NCBI GenBank assembly: GCA_902760345.1 | Contig: CACWFY010000001.1 | Location: 124,001 to 188,000 of the forward strand | From: an uncultured Bacteroidales bacterium | GTDB taxonomy: Bacteria; Bacteroidota; Bacteroidia; Bacteroidales; Bacteroidaceae | Reading direction: 5' to 3' | DNA length: 64,000 nt | In this document: one piece after another, positions 37,631 to 45,995 of the stretch | How positions within the stretch are numbered: position 1 is the stretch's first letter | Layout: each line of letters begins with the position of its first letter | Notes under the pieces: model-generated | Told to the model about the DNA's origin: nothing | The model's database searches: none | Seen by the model: only the letters and a program-made list of their open reading frames with translations | Program-made: the position numbers and the translations under genes

Positions 37631-38041
37631 TTATTCTACTGCAATAAGTTCGCGGCCTATTTTATGCAGACCTTCAACGATGCGACGACGCTGTTCTGGA
37701 CGAGGCCTTTTAATACCGTTAGCATAGTGGCTAAGCTGATGTTGATTGATACCAGAAACTCGGCTTATAGCAGCAATAGAGGCATAAGGAGAGCACTTCT
37801 GCAACAAGGCAGCAGCATCCAAATGGTACTCGAACTCGTAGTCGCCATCGCGAAGCCATTGAGGGATATCATCGCCATCTGCCACCATTCCTTCTACATG
37901 GAAGTTGAGGGTGTTGCGCACCTCGTCAACCAGCTCTTCGTACGATTTGGCAGTAACAACCACAGCACCAGGTACATTCTCGCTCAGAGCTGCACCATAA
38001 TTCTTGTCACACCAAGATACATTTACAATAATTTTTTCCAT
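37631..38041 (-). CDS. hicB: HicB-family antitoxin with C-terminal HTH
   Basis: A 136-residue protein. The N-terminal half is a HicB fold (MEKIIVNVSWCDKNYGAALS, AKSYEELVDEVRNTLNFHVEG, EFEYHL); the C-terminal part is an XRE-like HTH (PYASIAAISRVSGINQHQLSHY, KRPRPEQRRRIVEGL). It neutralises the HicA ribonuclease and represses the operon. Start 38041 (MEKIIVN) is used because the longer frame overlaps hicA. Gap of 14 bp after hicA. Confidence 0.88.
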   Translation of the reverse strand: MEKIIVNVSWCDKNYGAALSENVPGAVVVTAKSYEELVDEVRNTLNFHVEGMVADGDDIPQWLRDGDYEFEYHLDAAALLQKCSPYASIAAISRVSGINQHQLSHYANGIKRPRPEQRRRIVEGLHKIGRELIAVE

Positions 38042-38055
38042 ATCCGTTTCTTTTA

Positions 38056-38250
38056 TTATTTCCAACCGGCCTGTTTCCAAATACTATTCAAGAGGAATTG
38101 GCTTAACACCTCATTCTTGTGTCCTCTGATGGTTACCTTACCTTTCTTCTGAGGATGTTTGTATTGTCGATGGTCACCTTTGGTGGCTACAAGGACCCAT
38201 CCGTCAGCTTCAAGCATTTTGATGACTTCAATAACCTTATATGCTTTCAT
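38056..38250 (-). CDS. hicA: HicA-family mRNA interferase toxin
   Basis: A 64-residue dsRBD-like ribonuclease: MKAYKVIEVIKMLEADGWVL, then TKGDHRQYKHPQKKGKVTI with the conserved catalytic His, and RGHKNEVLSQFLLNSIWKQAG. The start at 38250 follows TACCTTTGC (38270-38278, minus); the longer frame starts inside the promoter. First gene of the operon, as expected for hicAB. Confidence 0.9.
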   Translation of the reverse strand: MKAYKVIEVIKMLEADGWVLVATKGDHRQYKHPQKKGKVTIRGHKNEVLSQFLLNSIWKQAGWK

Positions 38251-38269
38251 GTTTGTACTCTCTGTTGCT

Positions 38270-38278
38270 GCAAAGGTA
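38270..38278 (-). promoter_or_regulatory. hicAB promoter -7 element
   Basis: TACCTTTGC on the minus strand, 19 nt upstream of the hicA start. Confidence 0.6.
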
Positions 38279-38360
38279 ATAAAAAGAATACCATTTTGCA
38301 AGCAAAAACCTCGGAAAAGTATTCATTTTAATACTCTTTAAGAAAAGGGAATGGATGTCA

Positions 38361-38380
38361 TGCTCAGGAACCAGGAAGAG
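38361..38380. repeat. 20-bp direct repeat, right copy
   Basis: TGCTCAGGAACCAGGAAGAG, identical to 37537-37556 on the same strand. Confidence 0.85.
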
Positions 38381-38420
38381 GGAGGCCTGTGGCACGAAGT
38401 CCTGATAACGCTCAGCAGAA

Positions 38421-39485
38421 TCAGTTGGACAATCGGATAGGGGGAAGATTCTCTGTGGAAAAGTGGGGGAAGTCGTGCTTGATGCCGGCTGCTGTCAGTC
38501 TGTCAACAAAGGCGTTGAGATGGTCAGCAAGTGGCATGAGGTCGCCGTTTCTGAATGCATGTAATAAGGCGAGAGAGGCTATTTCTAATGTTTCGACATC
38601 GATATTGAGCTCCACAAAGGAGATGAGGAACAGCTGGACGCTTTGGTCCTTTATCTCTTCGCAGATGTTCAGCAGTTGCTCGTCGCTGTCTAAACAGTCA
38701 AGGAAGCGGTCTTGGATTTTTGAATCGATGTCTTTGATAGACAGAAGGCATCTGAAAGCCTGCTTTCTCAGCTGTATCAATGACGAAATAGGGATATAGG
38801 GGAAGAGCTCTAACGACTCGAACGGACAGAGCTCTTTTCTGTCGATGTCAAACTTCTGGCAGATTTCGTCATACGACTCGTTCATGTTTACAAGGCACTG
38901 GGCCAGTTCGCTTTCGTCTTTACTCAAGAGGTCGGAATTTATGTCGCCCTTCATCTTGTCCTTTGAAATAGGGGCGTAGAGTTGCTTGAGGACGCTCTCC
39001 TGCGAATCAATATATACTTCTGACCTGTTGTCGAAAGTGCTCAGAACGTAAAGGATGTCGGCATCTGTCGTATCACGGTAGTGAAGAATATCGGAGATGG
39101 CTTTCTCTTTGTTGTATGACGGATAGAACAATGGCAGGTGCTTTCGTATTTTTGAGAGGTTTCCGTAATTGCCTGCCTTACGTTCTTGCTCGATACGCTT
39201 TTTCAGTTTGACCATCGTCTCAGGCGAGGGCGAGTCATCCATTGCCGCACTGATATCTGTCTCAAAATCCTTGATTCCGGATTCGTATTCCGTACTCAGA
39301 AACCGTTCTGCCTCCTGGCAGCCAAGGGCCAGGGCTTTCTTATAGAAATAGCAGGCAAGGACGTGATTCTGTCTGACACCAATGCCGTTGGCATAGATGA
39401 TGCCTAAATATAAGAAAGCCATTGGGTTCTTGCCGTCTCTGATGGCCAAGCGTGCTTCGTCGTATGTAGGTAAATGAGCTATCAT
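38421..39485 (-). CDS. SEL1-repeat-like protein paired with triple-AAA gene
   Basis: A 354-residue soluble protein. The N-terminus contains one clear SEL1-type helical repeat (MAFLYLGIIYANGIGVRQNH and ACYFYKKALALGCQEAERFL). The rest is helical and acidic, without a known domain; it includes DADILYVLSTFDNRSEVYID and HAFRNGDLMPLADHLNAF. SEL1 proteins mediate protein-protein contact. It is encoded divergently from the large AAA protein and shares its promoter region, so it may be an adaptor. Start at 39485 (MIAHLPTY) is only 3 nt after the -7 box; a leaderless message or a later start are both possible. Confidence 0.7.
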   Translation of the reverse strand: MIAHLPTYDEARLAIRDGKNPMAFLYLGIIYANGIGVRQNHVLACYFYKKALALGCQEAERFLSTEYESGIKDFETDISAAMDDSPSPETMVKLKKRIEQERKAGNYGNLSKIRKHLPLFYPSYNKEKAISDILHYRDTTDADILYVLSTFDNRSEVYIDSQESVLKQLYAPISKDKMKGDINSDLLSKDESELAQCLVNMNESYDEICQKFDIDRKELCPFESLELFPYIPISSLIQLRKQAFRCLLSIKDIDSKIQDRFLDCLDSDEQLLNICEEIKDQSVQLFLISFVELNIDVETLEIASLALLHAFRNGDLMPLADHLNAFVDRLTAAGIKHDFPHFSTENLPPIRLSN

Positions 39486-39488
39486 AGT

Positions 39489-39497
39489 GCAAAAATA
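39489..39497 (-). promoter_or_regulatory. SEL1-like gene promoter -7 element
   Basis: TATTTTTGC on the minus strand. Confidence 0.5.
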
Positions 39498-39562
39498 CAA
39501 AAATTATTCTATATTTGGCTATTTTAGCCGAGCAAAAATAGGGAATTGCCGAAAATTTTGTC

Positions 39563-39571
39563 TATCTTTGC
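39563..39571 (+). promoter_or_regulatory. Triple-AAA gene promoter -7 element
   Basis: TATCTTTGC, 37 nt before the ATG at 39609. Confidence 0.55.
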
Positions 39572-39608
39572 AACAAACTTCAACTCAAGAAAATAAAAGT
39601 TCAGGGAT

Positions 39609-42062
39609 ATGAATCTATTAGCCTACGCACCAGACGATTTTAAAGAGCACCTTAGAGTCTTAGACAATACGGCCAAGTTTAATAGTGCAAGAGTTCGTTG
39701 TGAACTGGGATTCAGCGCTAGCCATCAGCATTATGTGCTGACGGGCAATGAAGGTGTGGGAATACGTGCTGCGATTCAGGAAATCTATGAACGAGTGAAG
39801 AGCATCTATAAGATATCGGATTACGCTTATCATGATGCCTTGACGATGTATGATTTCAATGAGGGTTATGCCAGTTCTGTCTTGGAGGCCTGTAAGGACA
39901 ATACGCTGATATGTATAGGAAATGCAGAGCGTCTGAATATGAAGGCTCACATAAACAATAGGACGGGTATAGAGGAGCTGTGCAGCAGGATGCCCAATAT
40001 GACCAATAGCATCGTCGTCCTGTCAGGGAAGAACAACCAGTTGGTGGAGTTGGTGAAAGGCCATGAGAAGGCCAGGGAATGGTTTCCGTATATCTTTCGC
40101 TTCGAAGACCTTACACCTGATGCCTTGTATCAGTTTATGGTGGAGTATGTCAACAGCAAGAACTACATGCTTGACCCTTCTACAGAGGCTGTGCTGAAAG
40201 ACTATCTGGATCATGCTTACAAGCTGCGAGGCTCGAATTTCAGGAATACTTGTTTCCTTGAGGAGATTTTTGACAGATACATCGTGCCGAACATGTCGGA
40301 GAGGGTGATGAAGTCAAGCCTGCCTCCAGAACAGCTGGACTTGGTAACAATAATGCCTGAGGACCTGCCGACAATCACTCATACTGATACGGAGAAGGCC
40401 ATCCAGAAGCTGAAATCGCTGGTTGGCCTGGATGATATCAAAAAGCAGATTCTGGATCATACGGCCCTTGTCAAACTGAACAGTATAAGGGCAGCCAAGG
40501 GACTGCACAACAAGATGCCACCCATGCACATGGTGTTTACTGGTAATCCGGGTACGGGTAAGACAACTATTGCCAAGTATATTGGTGAGATATACCATAG
40601 TATTGGGGTGTTGTCGTCAGGCCATGTCGTCGTCACTGACCGTTCGAAATTGGTTGGCGAGTTTATCGGCGATGCGGAGAAGAATACCCTGAATGCGATT
40701 AACAGTGCGAGTGGTGGTGTGCTGTTTATAGATGAAGCATACAATTTGTTCGTATCAGGACGTGAAGACACGAAAGACTATGGTATGCGCGTCATTGAAA
40801 CGCTGCTGACGTATCTCGGCTCTGACGATACGGATATGATTGTTGTCTTGGCAGGATATACGGGGGAGATGAACAGGATGCTGGAGGCCAATCCAGGAAT
40901 GAAAAGCCGTTTCCCGTATATCTTCCAGTTTGAAGACTATATACCTGAACAGCTCATGCAGATTGGCAAGAAGGTGCTGGAAGAGGAGCATTATACGCTG
41001 ACAGAGGAGGCAGAGCGTAAACTGGCAAAATATGTCATCTATGAATACGACCATAAGGACGAGCATTTTGGTAATGGTCGCTTTATTACACGCCTGATAA
41101 CCACCAGCATTATTCCATCGCTCAGCCAACGTTTGCTTAATAAGCCGATAGACCAGATAAGTTTGGAGGAAATGACAACGATTGAGGCTTGTGACATACC
41201 GGATGTTAAATCGAAAGCATATCAAGTGAATGACCTGGACGAGACGATTTTGAGAGAATCGCTTGAGAAACTGAATATGCTAACTGGATTGCACAATGCC
41301 AAGCAGGCATTGAATGATTATGTGGCCATCTCACGCCTGAGTCATCAGCACAAGACATTGAAGGTCACCCATCAAAGCCTATGCTGGGACTTTATCGGTA
41401 AGACGGGAACGGGAAAAAGTACCGTTGCAGAGATTCTGGGCAAGATACTGCAAGGTCTTGGAATCCTGAAACGTGGTCAAACGGTCTGCGTCAATGCGGA
41501 TGAATTGAATGGCAACGACAGTTATCAGGTGCTGGAGCGGGTTATTAAAGAAGCTAAGGATGGACTGCTGTTCCTGGATATGGATGCACCTAATGTCAAG
41601 AATGTCAATCTGAATCATCTGCGAATGTGGATATTCAATAAACTGCGTGAATTGAGGCAAACCACGGCATTGGTCTTTGCACAAGTCAAGGCATCAGAGG
41701 ATATGATTGCTCAGAATTTGGCAGATAACGGCATTGCATCGTATCGCAATTCTGTCGTGTTCAATGACTTCTCTGTTTCCGAACTGTCAGAGATCCTTGC
41801 TTCTCTGCTTCAGAAAGAGTATCAGCTTGAAATCATGCCAGAAGCGAAGTCAAGGGTGCGTAAATATTTAGAGAGTGTCAAGGCGAGTGAGACGAAAGAT
41901 TCACCAGTTAATGCCAGAACCGTCTTCCATTTGGCCCAGACCATTGCGCATATCACCCAGTTAAGACTGGCTAAATCAGCTGGAGAACGGCTTGTCACCC
42001 TTCAAGATGTCTCGCATTTTAAATGGGATGGTAGAGTAAAAGGAAAGGTCGGCTTCGTTTAA
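39609..42062 (+). CDS. Triple AAA+ (CbbX/SpoVK-like) protein with one fully intact ATPase module
   Basis: An 817-residue protein with three AAA-type units. Unit 1 (about residues 1-240) has only a degenerate P-loop (LTGNEGVGIRAAIQE). Unit 2 (about 265-525) is complete: Walker A TGNPGTGKTTIAK, Walker B GVLFIDEAYNL, MIVVLAGYTGEM, MKSRFPYIFQF. Unit 3 (about 550-800) keeps Walker A IGKTGTGKSTVAE but has LLFLDMDAPN in place of Walker B. The C-terminal end is RVKGKVGFV, similar to KAKIGF at the end of the other AAA protein (14687-16366). CbbX-like proteins remodel other proteins. Divergent SEL1-like gene upstream; the sigma/anti-sigma operon converges 10 bp after the stop. Confidence 0.85.
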   Translation: MNLLAYAPDDFKEHLRVLDNTAKFNSARVRCELGFSASHQHYVLTGNEGVGIRAAIQEIYERVKSIYKISDYAYHDALTMYDFNEGYASSVLEACKDNTLICIGNAERLNMKAHINNRTGIEELCSRMPNMTNSIVVLSGKNNQLVELVKGHEKAREWFPYIFRFEDLTPDALYQFMVEYVNSKNYMLDPSTEAVLKDYLDHAYKLRGSNFRNTCFLEEIFDRYIVPNMSERVMKSSLPPEQLDLVTIMPEDLPTITHTDTEKAIQKLKSLVGLDDIKKQILDHTALVKLNSIRAAKGLHNKMPPMHMVFTGNPGTGKTTIAKYIGEIYHSIGVLSSGHVVVTDRSKLVGEFIGDAEKNTLNAINSASGGVLFIDEAYNLFVSGREDTKDYGMRVIETLLTYLGSDDTDMIVVLAGYTGEMNRMLEANPGMKSRFPYIFQFEDYIPEQLMQIGKKVLEEEHYTLTEEAERKLAKYVIYEYDHKDEHFGNGRFITRLITTSIIPSLSQRLLNKPIDQISLEEMTTIEACDIPDVKSKAYQVNDLDETILRESLEKLNMLTGLHNAKQALNDYVAISRLSHQHKTLKVTHQSLCWDFIGKTGTGKSTVAEILGKILQGLGILKRGQTVCVNADELNGNDSYQVLERVIKEAKDGLLFLDMDAPNVKNVNLNHLRMWIFNKLRELRQTTALVFAQVKASEDMIAQNLADNGIASYRNSVVFNDFSVSELSEILASLLQKEYQLEIMPEAKSRVRKYLESVKASETKDSPVNARTVFHLAQTIAHITQLRLAKSAGERLVTLQDVSHFKWDGRVKGKVGFV

Positions 42063-42072
42063 CCTGAGGTTT

Positions 42073-42276
42073 TTATCTGTCTCTTTCGTTACTGCTATAA
42101 GTTTTCTGTGGCAGCGGTGAGGCGCTATCTTCCGTCTGAAGGGCAACGTCTAAAACTTTCTGCAATTGCTTGTCCGTTCTGAGCAACTGAAGCACCTGTT
42201 GGGTTTCCTCCTCACTGGTATTTCCGTCGAGATAGGCGGCCAGCAATTCGTCGGATATCATGTCTTTATTTGCCAT
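42073..42276 (-). CDS. Short anti-sigma-factor-like protein
   Basis: A 67-residue acidic protein beginning MANKDMISDELLAAYLDGNT. The ELLAAYLDG--S/TxEE pattern is that of the N-terminal helices of anti-sigma factors, but there is no zinc-binding His/Cys set and no membrane helix. It overlaps the sigma factor gene by 11 bp, so the two are translationally coupled. It probably binds or modulates that sigma factor. Confidence 0.7.
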   Translation of the reverse strand: MANKDMISDELLAAYLDGNTSEEETQQVLQLLRTDKQLQKVLDVALQTEDSASPLPQKTYSSNERDR

Positions 42277-42814
42277 ATTCTCTGATGTCGTTTAGGGCGA
42301 TACGGGTTAGCTGTGCCATAGAGCGCCGTTTGATATTATATAGGTTTGCAGTGGTGATATTCATCTCGTGCGCCAACTTTTCAGGCTCACAGCCTTCAAG
42401 AATCAGTCGCCGGATGACATATACATAACGTTTGGTTGGCATGGCCTTAAGAAGTCGTTCAAGATCATATCTGGCTGCACTTGGTGTCTGAGTGGGTTGA
42501 CTCTCTACGTCATAGGGGGTCTTTAGCTTCTTGTTATCCGTCATTTGGGCTTGTCTCTTGATAAAGTATCTGATGGAAAGCACCTTTAGCCATTGGTATA
42601 CAGAACTGCGGTACTGGAAGTTGCGGAGTTTGATGGCGTCGTCTTCCATGAGGTAGACATACAACTCATTCACCAGTTCGTCGTAGTCTACCTCAAAATT
42701 GAATATTAGTCCCATAACCTTATAGAATAATGGGCGGCATTTGACAAAGAAGAATTCCTCCGTGATACGATTGTCACGGGCTATAAGTCCTTTTATGATT
42801 TCCTGATCAGTCAT
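42266..42814 (-). CDS. RNA polymerase sigma-70 family (ECF-like) factor
   Basis: A 182-residue ECF-type sigma factor. Region 2 is about residues 10-90 (LIARDNRITEEFFFVKCRPL, NELYVYLMEDDAIKLRNFQY, SSVYQWLKVLSIRYFIKRQA) and region 4 is the HTH near the end (LILEGCEPEKLAHEMNITTA, NLYNIKRRSMAQLTR). The start at 42814 (MTDQEII) overlaps the HSDR_N-like gene by 8 bp; the longer frame is nonsense there. It sits between the HSDR_N-like gene and the anti-sigma-like gene and converges on the triple-AAA gene. It may drive the AAA/SEL1 genes, but no promoter evidence shows this. Confidence 0.85.
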   Translation of the reverse strand: MTDQEIIKGLIARDNRITEEFFFVKCRPLFYKVMGLIFNFEVDYDELVNELYVYLMEDDAIKLRNFQYRSSVYQWLKVLSIRYFIKRQAQMTDNKKLKTPYDVESQPTQTPSAARYDLERLLKAMPTKRYVYVIRRLILEGCEPEKLAHEMNITTANLYNIKRRSMAQLTRIALNDIREYGK

Positions 42815-43274
42815 CTTTGAGCGGCAATAACGACGGATAGGGGGGTATCTCGTCCAGGAAATGGTAGGTCTGGCGCTCGTAGTCCATGCGGCAACAGTAG
42901 TGCTGCAGGCCGTTGGAGACGATGAGGTAGTCGACATGGAGCAGCAGGTTGTAGGCGGAAATCTGGGTGAACACCCGCTGCGACAGGGGAACGTCGGGGG
43001 CCTTGTACTCGACGATCATCAGGGGGTGCATGTCCGCGCTGTAGACAAGGGAGTCGCAGCGCAGCGTCTTCTCGCCACACCTCAGCGCGACCTCGTTGGC
43101 CAACAGGCCCTTGGGGTAGCCCTTGTGGTCGACCAGGAAATGGGTGAAGTGCTGGCGCACCCACTCTTCGGGCGTCAGGGCCACGTAGCGGCGACGCAGA
43201 AAGTCGAAAATCTCAGGCATTTCGCGCGTACCTCTAATATTCACCTGATATGTCGGCAGATTCAATTGTTCCAT
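42807..43274 (-). CDS. HSDR_N-like (type I restriction N-terminal domain) protein
   Basis: A 155-residue protein resembling the small HSDR_N_2 family widespread in Bacteroidetes: PEEWVRQHFTHFLVDHKGYP, ALRCGEKTLRCDSLVYSADM and HPLMIVEYKAPDVPLSQRVF. The D..E.K pattern (Asp in RCDSLVY; Glu and Lys in IVEYKA) matches a PD-(D/E)XK nuclease core. It is too short to be an HsdR and no other type I subunits are present. The start at 43274 (MEQLNLP) lies after the TAATTTTGC box at 43283-43291; the ORF start at 43286 is inside that box. First gene of the sigma operon, divergent from holA. Confidence 0.8.
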   Translation of the reverse strand: MEQLNLPTYQVNIRGTREMPEIFDFLRRRYVALTPEEWVRQHFTHFLVDHKGYPKGLLANEVALRCGEKTLRCDSLVYSADMHPLMIVEYKAPDVPLSQRVFTQISAYNLLLHVDYLIVSNGLQHYCCRMDYERQTYHFLDEIPPYPSLLPLKDD

Positions 43275-43282
43275 TCTGGGAT

Positions 43283-43291
43283 GCAAAATTA
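43283..43291 (-). promoter_or_regulatory. Promoter -7 element of HSDR_N/sigma operon
   Basis: TAATTTTGC on the minus strand, 8 nt from the ATG at 43274. Confidence 0.55.
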
Positions 43292-43323
43292 CGAAAATAT
43301 TTTGTGAATTATCATATTTTTAG

Positions 43324-43332
43324 TAATTTTGT
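43324..43332 (+). promoter_or_regulatory. holA promoter -7 element
   Basis: TAATTTTGT, 7 nt before the ATG at 43340. Confidence 0.5.
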
Positions 43333-43339
43333 GCCCGAT

Positions 43340-44365
43340 ATGGCTCAAGCAGCAGTGACATACGAAAGCGTGATGCAGGCACTCGAGGAGCGCCAGTTTC
43401 AGCCCGTCTACTATCTGATGGGCGACGAGCCGTACTATATCGACAAGATAGCCGACTGGATAGCGGAGAACGTGCTACAGCCGGAGGAAAAGGACTTCAA
43501 CCAGACCATTCTGTTTGGCTCTGACGTCAATGCGTCGCAGATTGCTGACGCGGCGAAACGCTATCCGATGATGGCCGAACGCCAGGTGCTCATCGTCAAG
43601 GAGGCGCAGAATATCAAGAATACGGAGCCGCTGGAGAAGTATTTCCAGCACCCCATGCCGTCGACCATCCTCGTGATGTGTCACAAAAACGGCAAGATAG
43701 ACGGGCGCAAGACGGGCTATGTGAAGGCTATCCGCGAGCATGGCGTGCTGTTTGAAAGCAAGAAACTCAGCGAGCGCGAGCTGCCAGCGTTCATCGAACG
43801 CTATCTGAAGGCCCACGAGGCGTCTATCGACCCTAAGTCGACACAGATTATTGCAGATTCGATAGGTGCCGACCTGAACCGTCTGACGGGCGAACTGGAC
43901 AAGGTGCTGCTGTCTCTTCCAGCAGAGAATAGGCGAGTGACACCCCAGATTGTGCAGGATCAGATAGGGGTGAGCAAGGACTTCAATAGCTATGAGCTGC
44001 GTGATGCCATCGTCAATCGCAATATTTTCAAGGCCAATCAGATTATTAAGTATTTTGATGATAATCCGAAGGCTGGAAGCATTTATTCGTTTCTTCCCAT
44101 GCTTTTCAATTATTTCCAGAATCTGATGCTTGCCTACTATTGTCCACAGAAGGGTAGTCAAGAGGCTTTGGCTCAATGGCTCGACATGAAATCTCCTTGG
44201 GCTGCGCGCGATTATATGACGGGCATGCGAAATTACTCTGCAATGAAAGTGTTGCAGATTATTTCGAAAATAAGAGAAATCGACGCCAAAAGTAAGGGCT
44301 TGGATAACCCCAATACCCCAGCAGAGGAGTTGGTTAAGGAGTTAATTTTCTTTACATTTCACTAA
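43340..44365 (+). CDS. holA: DNA polymerase III subunit delta
   Basis: A 341-residue clamp-loader delta subunit, which opens the beta clamp. Visible pieces: FQPVYYLMGDEPYYIDKIAD, RYPMMAERQVLIVKEAQNIK, TILVMCHKNGKIDGRKTGYV, IADSIGADLNRLTGELDKVL and GVSKDFNSYELRDAIVNRNI. These match the Bacteroidetes HolA pattern. Start at 43340 (MAQAAVTYES) after the promoter. The gene is divergent from the HSDR_N-like gene and followed by a long AT-rich gap. Confidence 0.93.
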   Translation: MAQAAVTYESVMQALEERQFQPVYYLMGDEPYYIDKIADWIAENVLQPEEKDFNQTILFGSDVNASQIADAAKRYPMMAERQVLIVKEAQNIKNTEPLEKYFQHPMPSTILVMCHKNGKIDGRKTGYVKAIREHGVLFESKKLSERELPAFIERYLKAHEASIDPKSTQIIADSIGADLNRLTGELDKVLLSLPAENRRVTPQIVQDQIGVSKDFNSYELRDAIVNRNIFKANQIIKYFDDNPKAGSIYSFLPMLFNYFQNLMLAYYCPQKGSQEALAQWLDMKSPWAARDYMTGMRNYSAMKVLQIISKIREIDAKSKGLDNPNTPAEELVKELIFFTFH

Positions 44366-45129
44366 AAGATGCCGTTTTCTGGTATCTTATTTTTCTAGAA
44401 TCATTTTTTTGCTGACAGAAAAAACTGGTCGCAAAGGCCCATTCCCATTAGATTTCTGTACAATTATTGGCCCTCATATTTTTCGTATTTCTAAAAATTC
44501 CGCCAGACGTGCGGAATTTGCGCAAAATGCAAAATTTTAGCCTTTAAAAAGCGTGAAAATTCAGATTTAATAAATATTATGATTTTGGTAGCCGAATTTA
44601 AATATTCAAATATTTACAAAATACATACTTCGTAAATCTACTATTTGGCAGAATCGTGTGTTTGTAAATCCAAATTAGGGTGTTGGTGTTTGTATTTTAA
44701 AACCGAAATCCGCATATTTAGAAACGTGTATTCATCGTTATTCATGGCTCTTTATTACACATATATGCCTAAAACCCAGTTAGTTATGTGCTTTTGCAAA
44801 GTATTTGCTTAAAAATATGGTCGTCGAAACCTCTCCAGCTATGTATATTACCCTCGTAGAAGCGTTTCGTGTGTAAGTAGGTTCTTTATAACCAATTATT
44901 TACGACAAATGCCTTTACAATTCGTTTACCTATGTTATTCATTTGCTTTTCAGATTTGTAATTGTGAAGCACCAAATTTACGCTTGCAAACTTTTGAATT
45001 TAAAATTCTAAAACAAAAATTAAAACTTTAGAAATGAAAAAGTCTTTAGATTTCTTGCACAGTTCAAAAAAATGCTTTACCTTTGTAAAATCAACAAAAA
45101 AATGGCATTTTTACCCTATTTTGAAGCAA
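44366..45129. other. 760-bp AT-rich stretch without a gene
   Basis: No supported frame over about 65 codons and no family match. Contains a strong hairpin (AATTCCGC / GCGGAATT, 44498-44520), several GTTTGTAAAT and TTTACAAAT words in both orientations and a TACCTTTGT promoter at 45078-45086 for the following HTH gene. It may be an extended regulatory or replication-linked region; nothing further can be assigned. Confidence 0.6.
45078..45086 (+). promoter_or_regulatory. Promoter -7 element of HTH gene
   Basis: TACCTTTGT, 43 nt before the ATG at 45130. Confidence 0.5.
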
Positions 45130-45615
45130 ATGGAAACAAAAGATCGTATCAGACAGATCATGGAAGAGCAGCACATGACGCAACAAGTGTTCGCTGACTT
45201 CCTTCAGCAGTCACCTGCCACCCTATCGAGTATCTTCAATGGAAGAACTCGTCCAACCCTGAATATCGTGGATGCAATAAAAGCGAAAATTCCTGACATT
45301 TCTATCGAGTGGCTACTCTATGGTACAGGTGAGATGTACGTATCCCACCCTCGCGAAACTTCTGGCGAGCAGTCGGCTACACCAGAAAGCACTCAGGATC
45401 TGTTTTTGAACTTTGATGCTCCCGTTTCTAATTCGTCAAATAGCCCTCAAAATGTCGTTTCTCCGTCCAATTTTCAGCATGGTGTGAAAAATACACCGTC
45501 AGAACGGGCCTTTGAAGAGGTACGAATCATTGAGAAAGAGCCCCGCAAGGTGACTGAAATACGTGTCTATTACGACGATCAGACCTATGAGACGTTTGTG
45601 CCTGCTAAAAAGTAA
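45130..45615 (+). CDS. XRE-family HTH protein with conserved C-terminal tail
   Basis: A 161-residue protein. The N-terminal HTH spans about residues 1-65 (METKDRIRQIMEEQHMTQQV, TLSSIFNGRTRPTLN, LLYGTGEMY). The middle is low-complexity Ser/Asn/Pro-rich. The C-terminus is conserved-looking (KVTEIRVYYDDQTYETFVPA). Typical of Prevotella/Bacteroides DNA-binding regulators whose targets are unknown. Start at 45130 after the promoter; the longer frame passes through the -7 box. Confidence 0.8.
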   Translation: METKDRIRQIMEEQHMTQQVFADFLQQSPATLSSIFNGRTRPTLNIVDAIKAKIPDISIEWLLYGTGEMYVSHPRETSGEQSATPESTQDLFLNFDAPVSNSSNSPQNVVSPSNFQHGVKNTPSERAFEEVRIIEKEPRKVTEIRVYYDDQTYETFVPAKK

Positions 45616-45717
45616 TAAGGTAAATAATTTTCTAAATACTCACTTTCTGAAAAATAAGGCATGAAGATAGTGGCCATCGTACAGGGTACGATGTCATACA
45701 GCCTATGTCAATGGACA

Positions 45718-45966
45718 TCAGGACTGTAAATGTAGTAGGGAGGGGGTTCCGGCTCTGGTGTGCTGGCAGGTCAGGTGTTCACTTTTCTTAATTACTGGTA
45801 CCTGCTGCGTATCATTCTTGTCCAGATACGGTATAGAGGGCATGTGCCAAACCTCAAACACCACGTCAACAGGCCCCTCTTTAGGCAGCATGCTGATGCC
45901 GTGCTGTAGGTTGAACAGCATGCATATGATGATGCAAATGATGGAAAATATGATATTCTTATACAT
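45718..45966 (-). CDS. Small membrane or secreted protein
   Basis: An 82-residue protein with a single strongly hydrophobic N-terminal helix (NIIFSIICIIICMLF) and a short extracytoplasmic part with EVWHMPSIPYLDKNDTQQ. No family recognised. Start at 45966 (MYKNIIF); the TAAATTTGC box at 45987-45995 fits this start and excludes the longer frame. Low confidence that it is functional. Confidence 0.5.
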   Translation of the reverse strand: MYKNIIFSIICIIICMLFNLQHGISMLPKEGPVDVVFEVWHMPSIPYLDKNDTQQVPVIKKSEHLTCQHTRAGTPSLLHLQS

Positions 45967-45986
45967 AATTCTTATACATAACAATC

Positions 45987-45995
45987 GCAAATTTA
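45987..45995 (-). promoter_or_regulatory. Promoter -7 element of small membrane gene
   Basis: TAAATTTGC on the minus strand, 20 nt before 45966. Confidence 0.45.

Noticed and set aside
42807-43274. HsdR of a type I restriction system
   Set aside because: Only the small N-terminal-like domain is present and no HsdM, HsdS or helicase domain is nearby.
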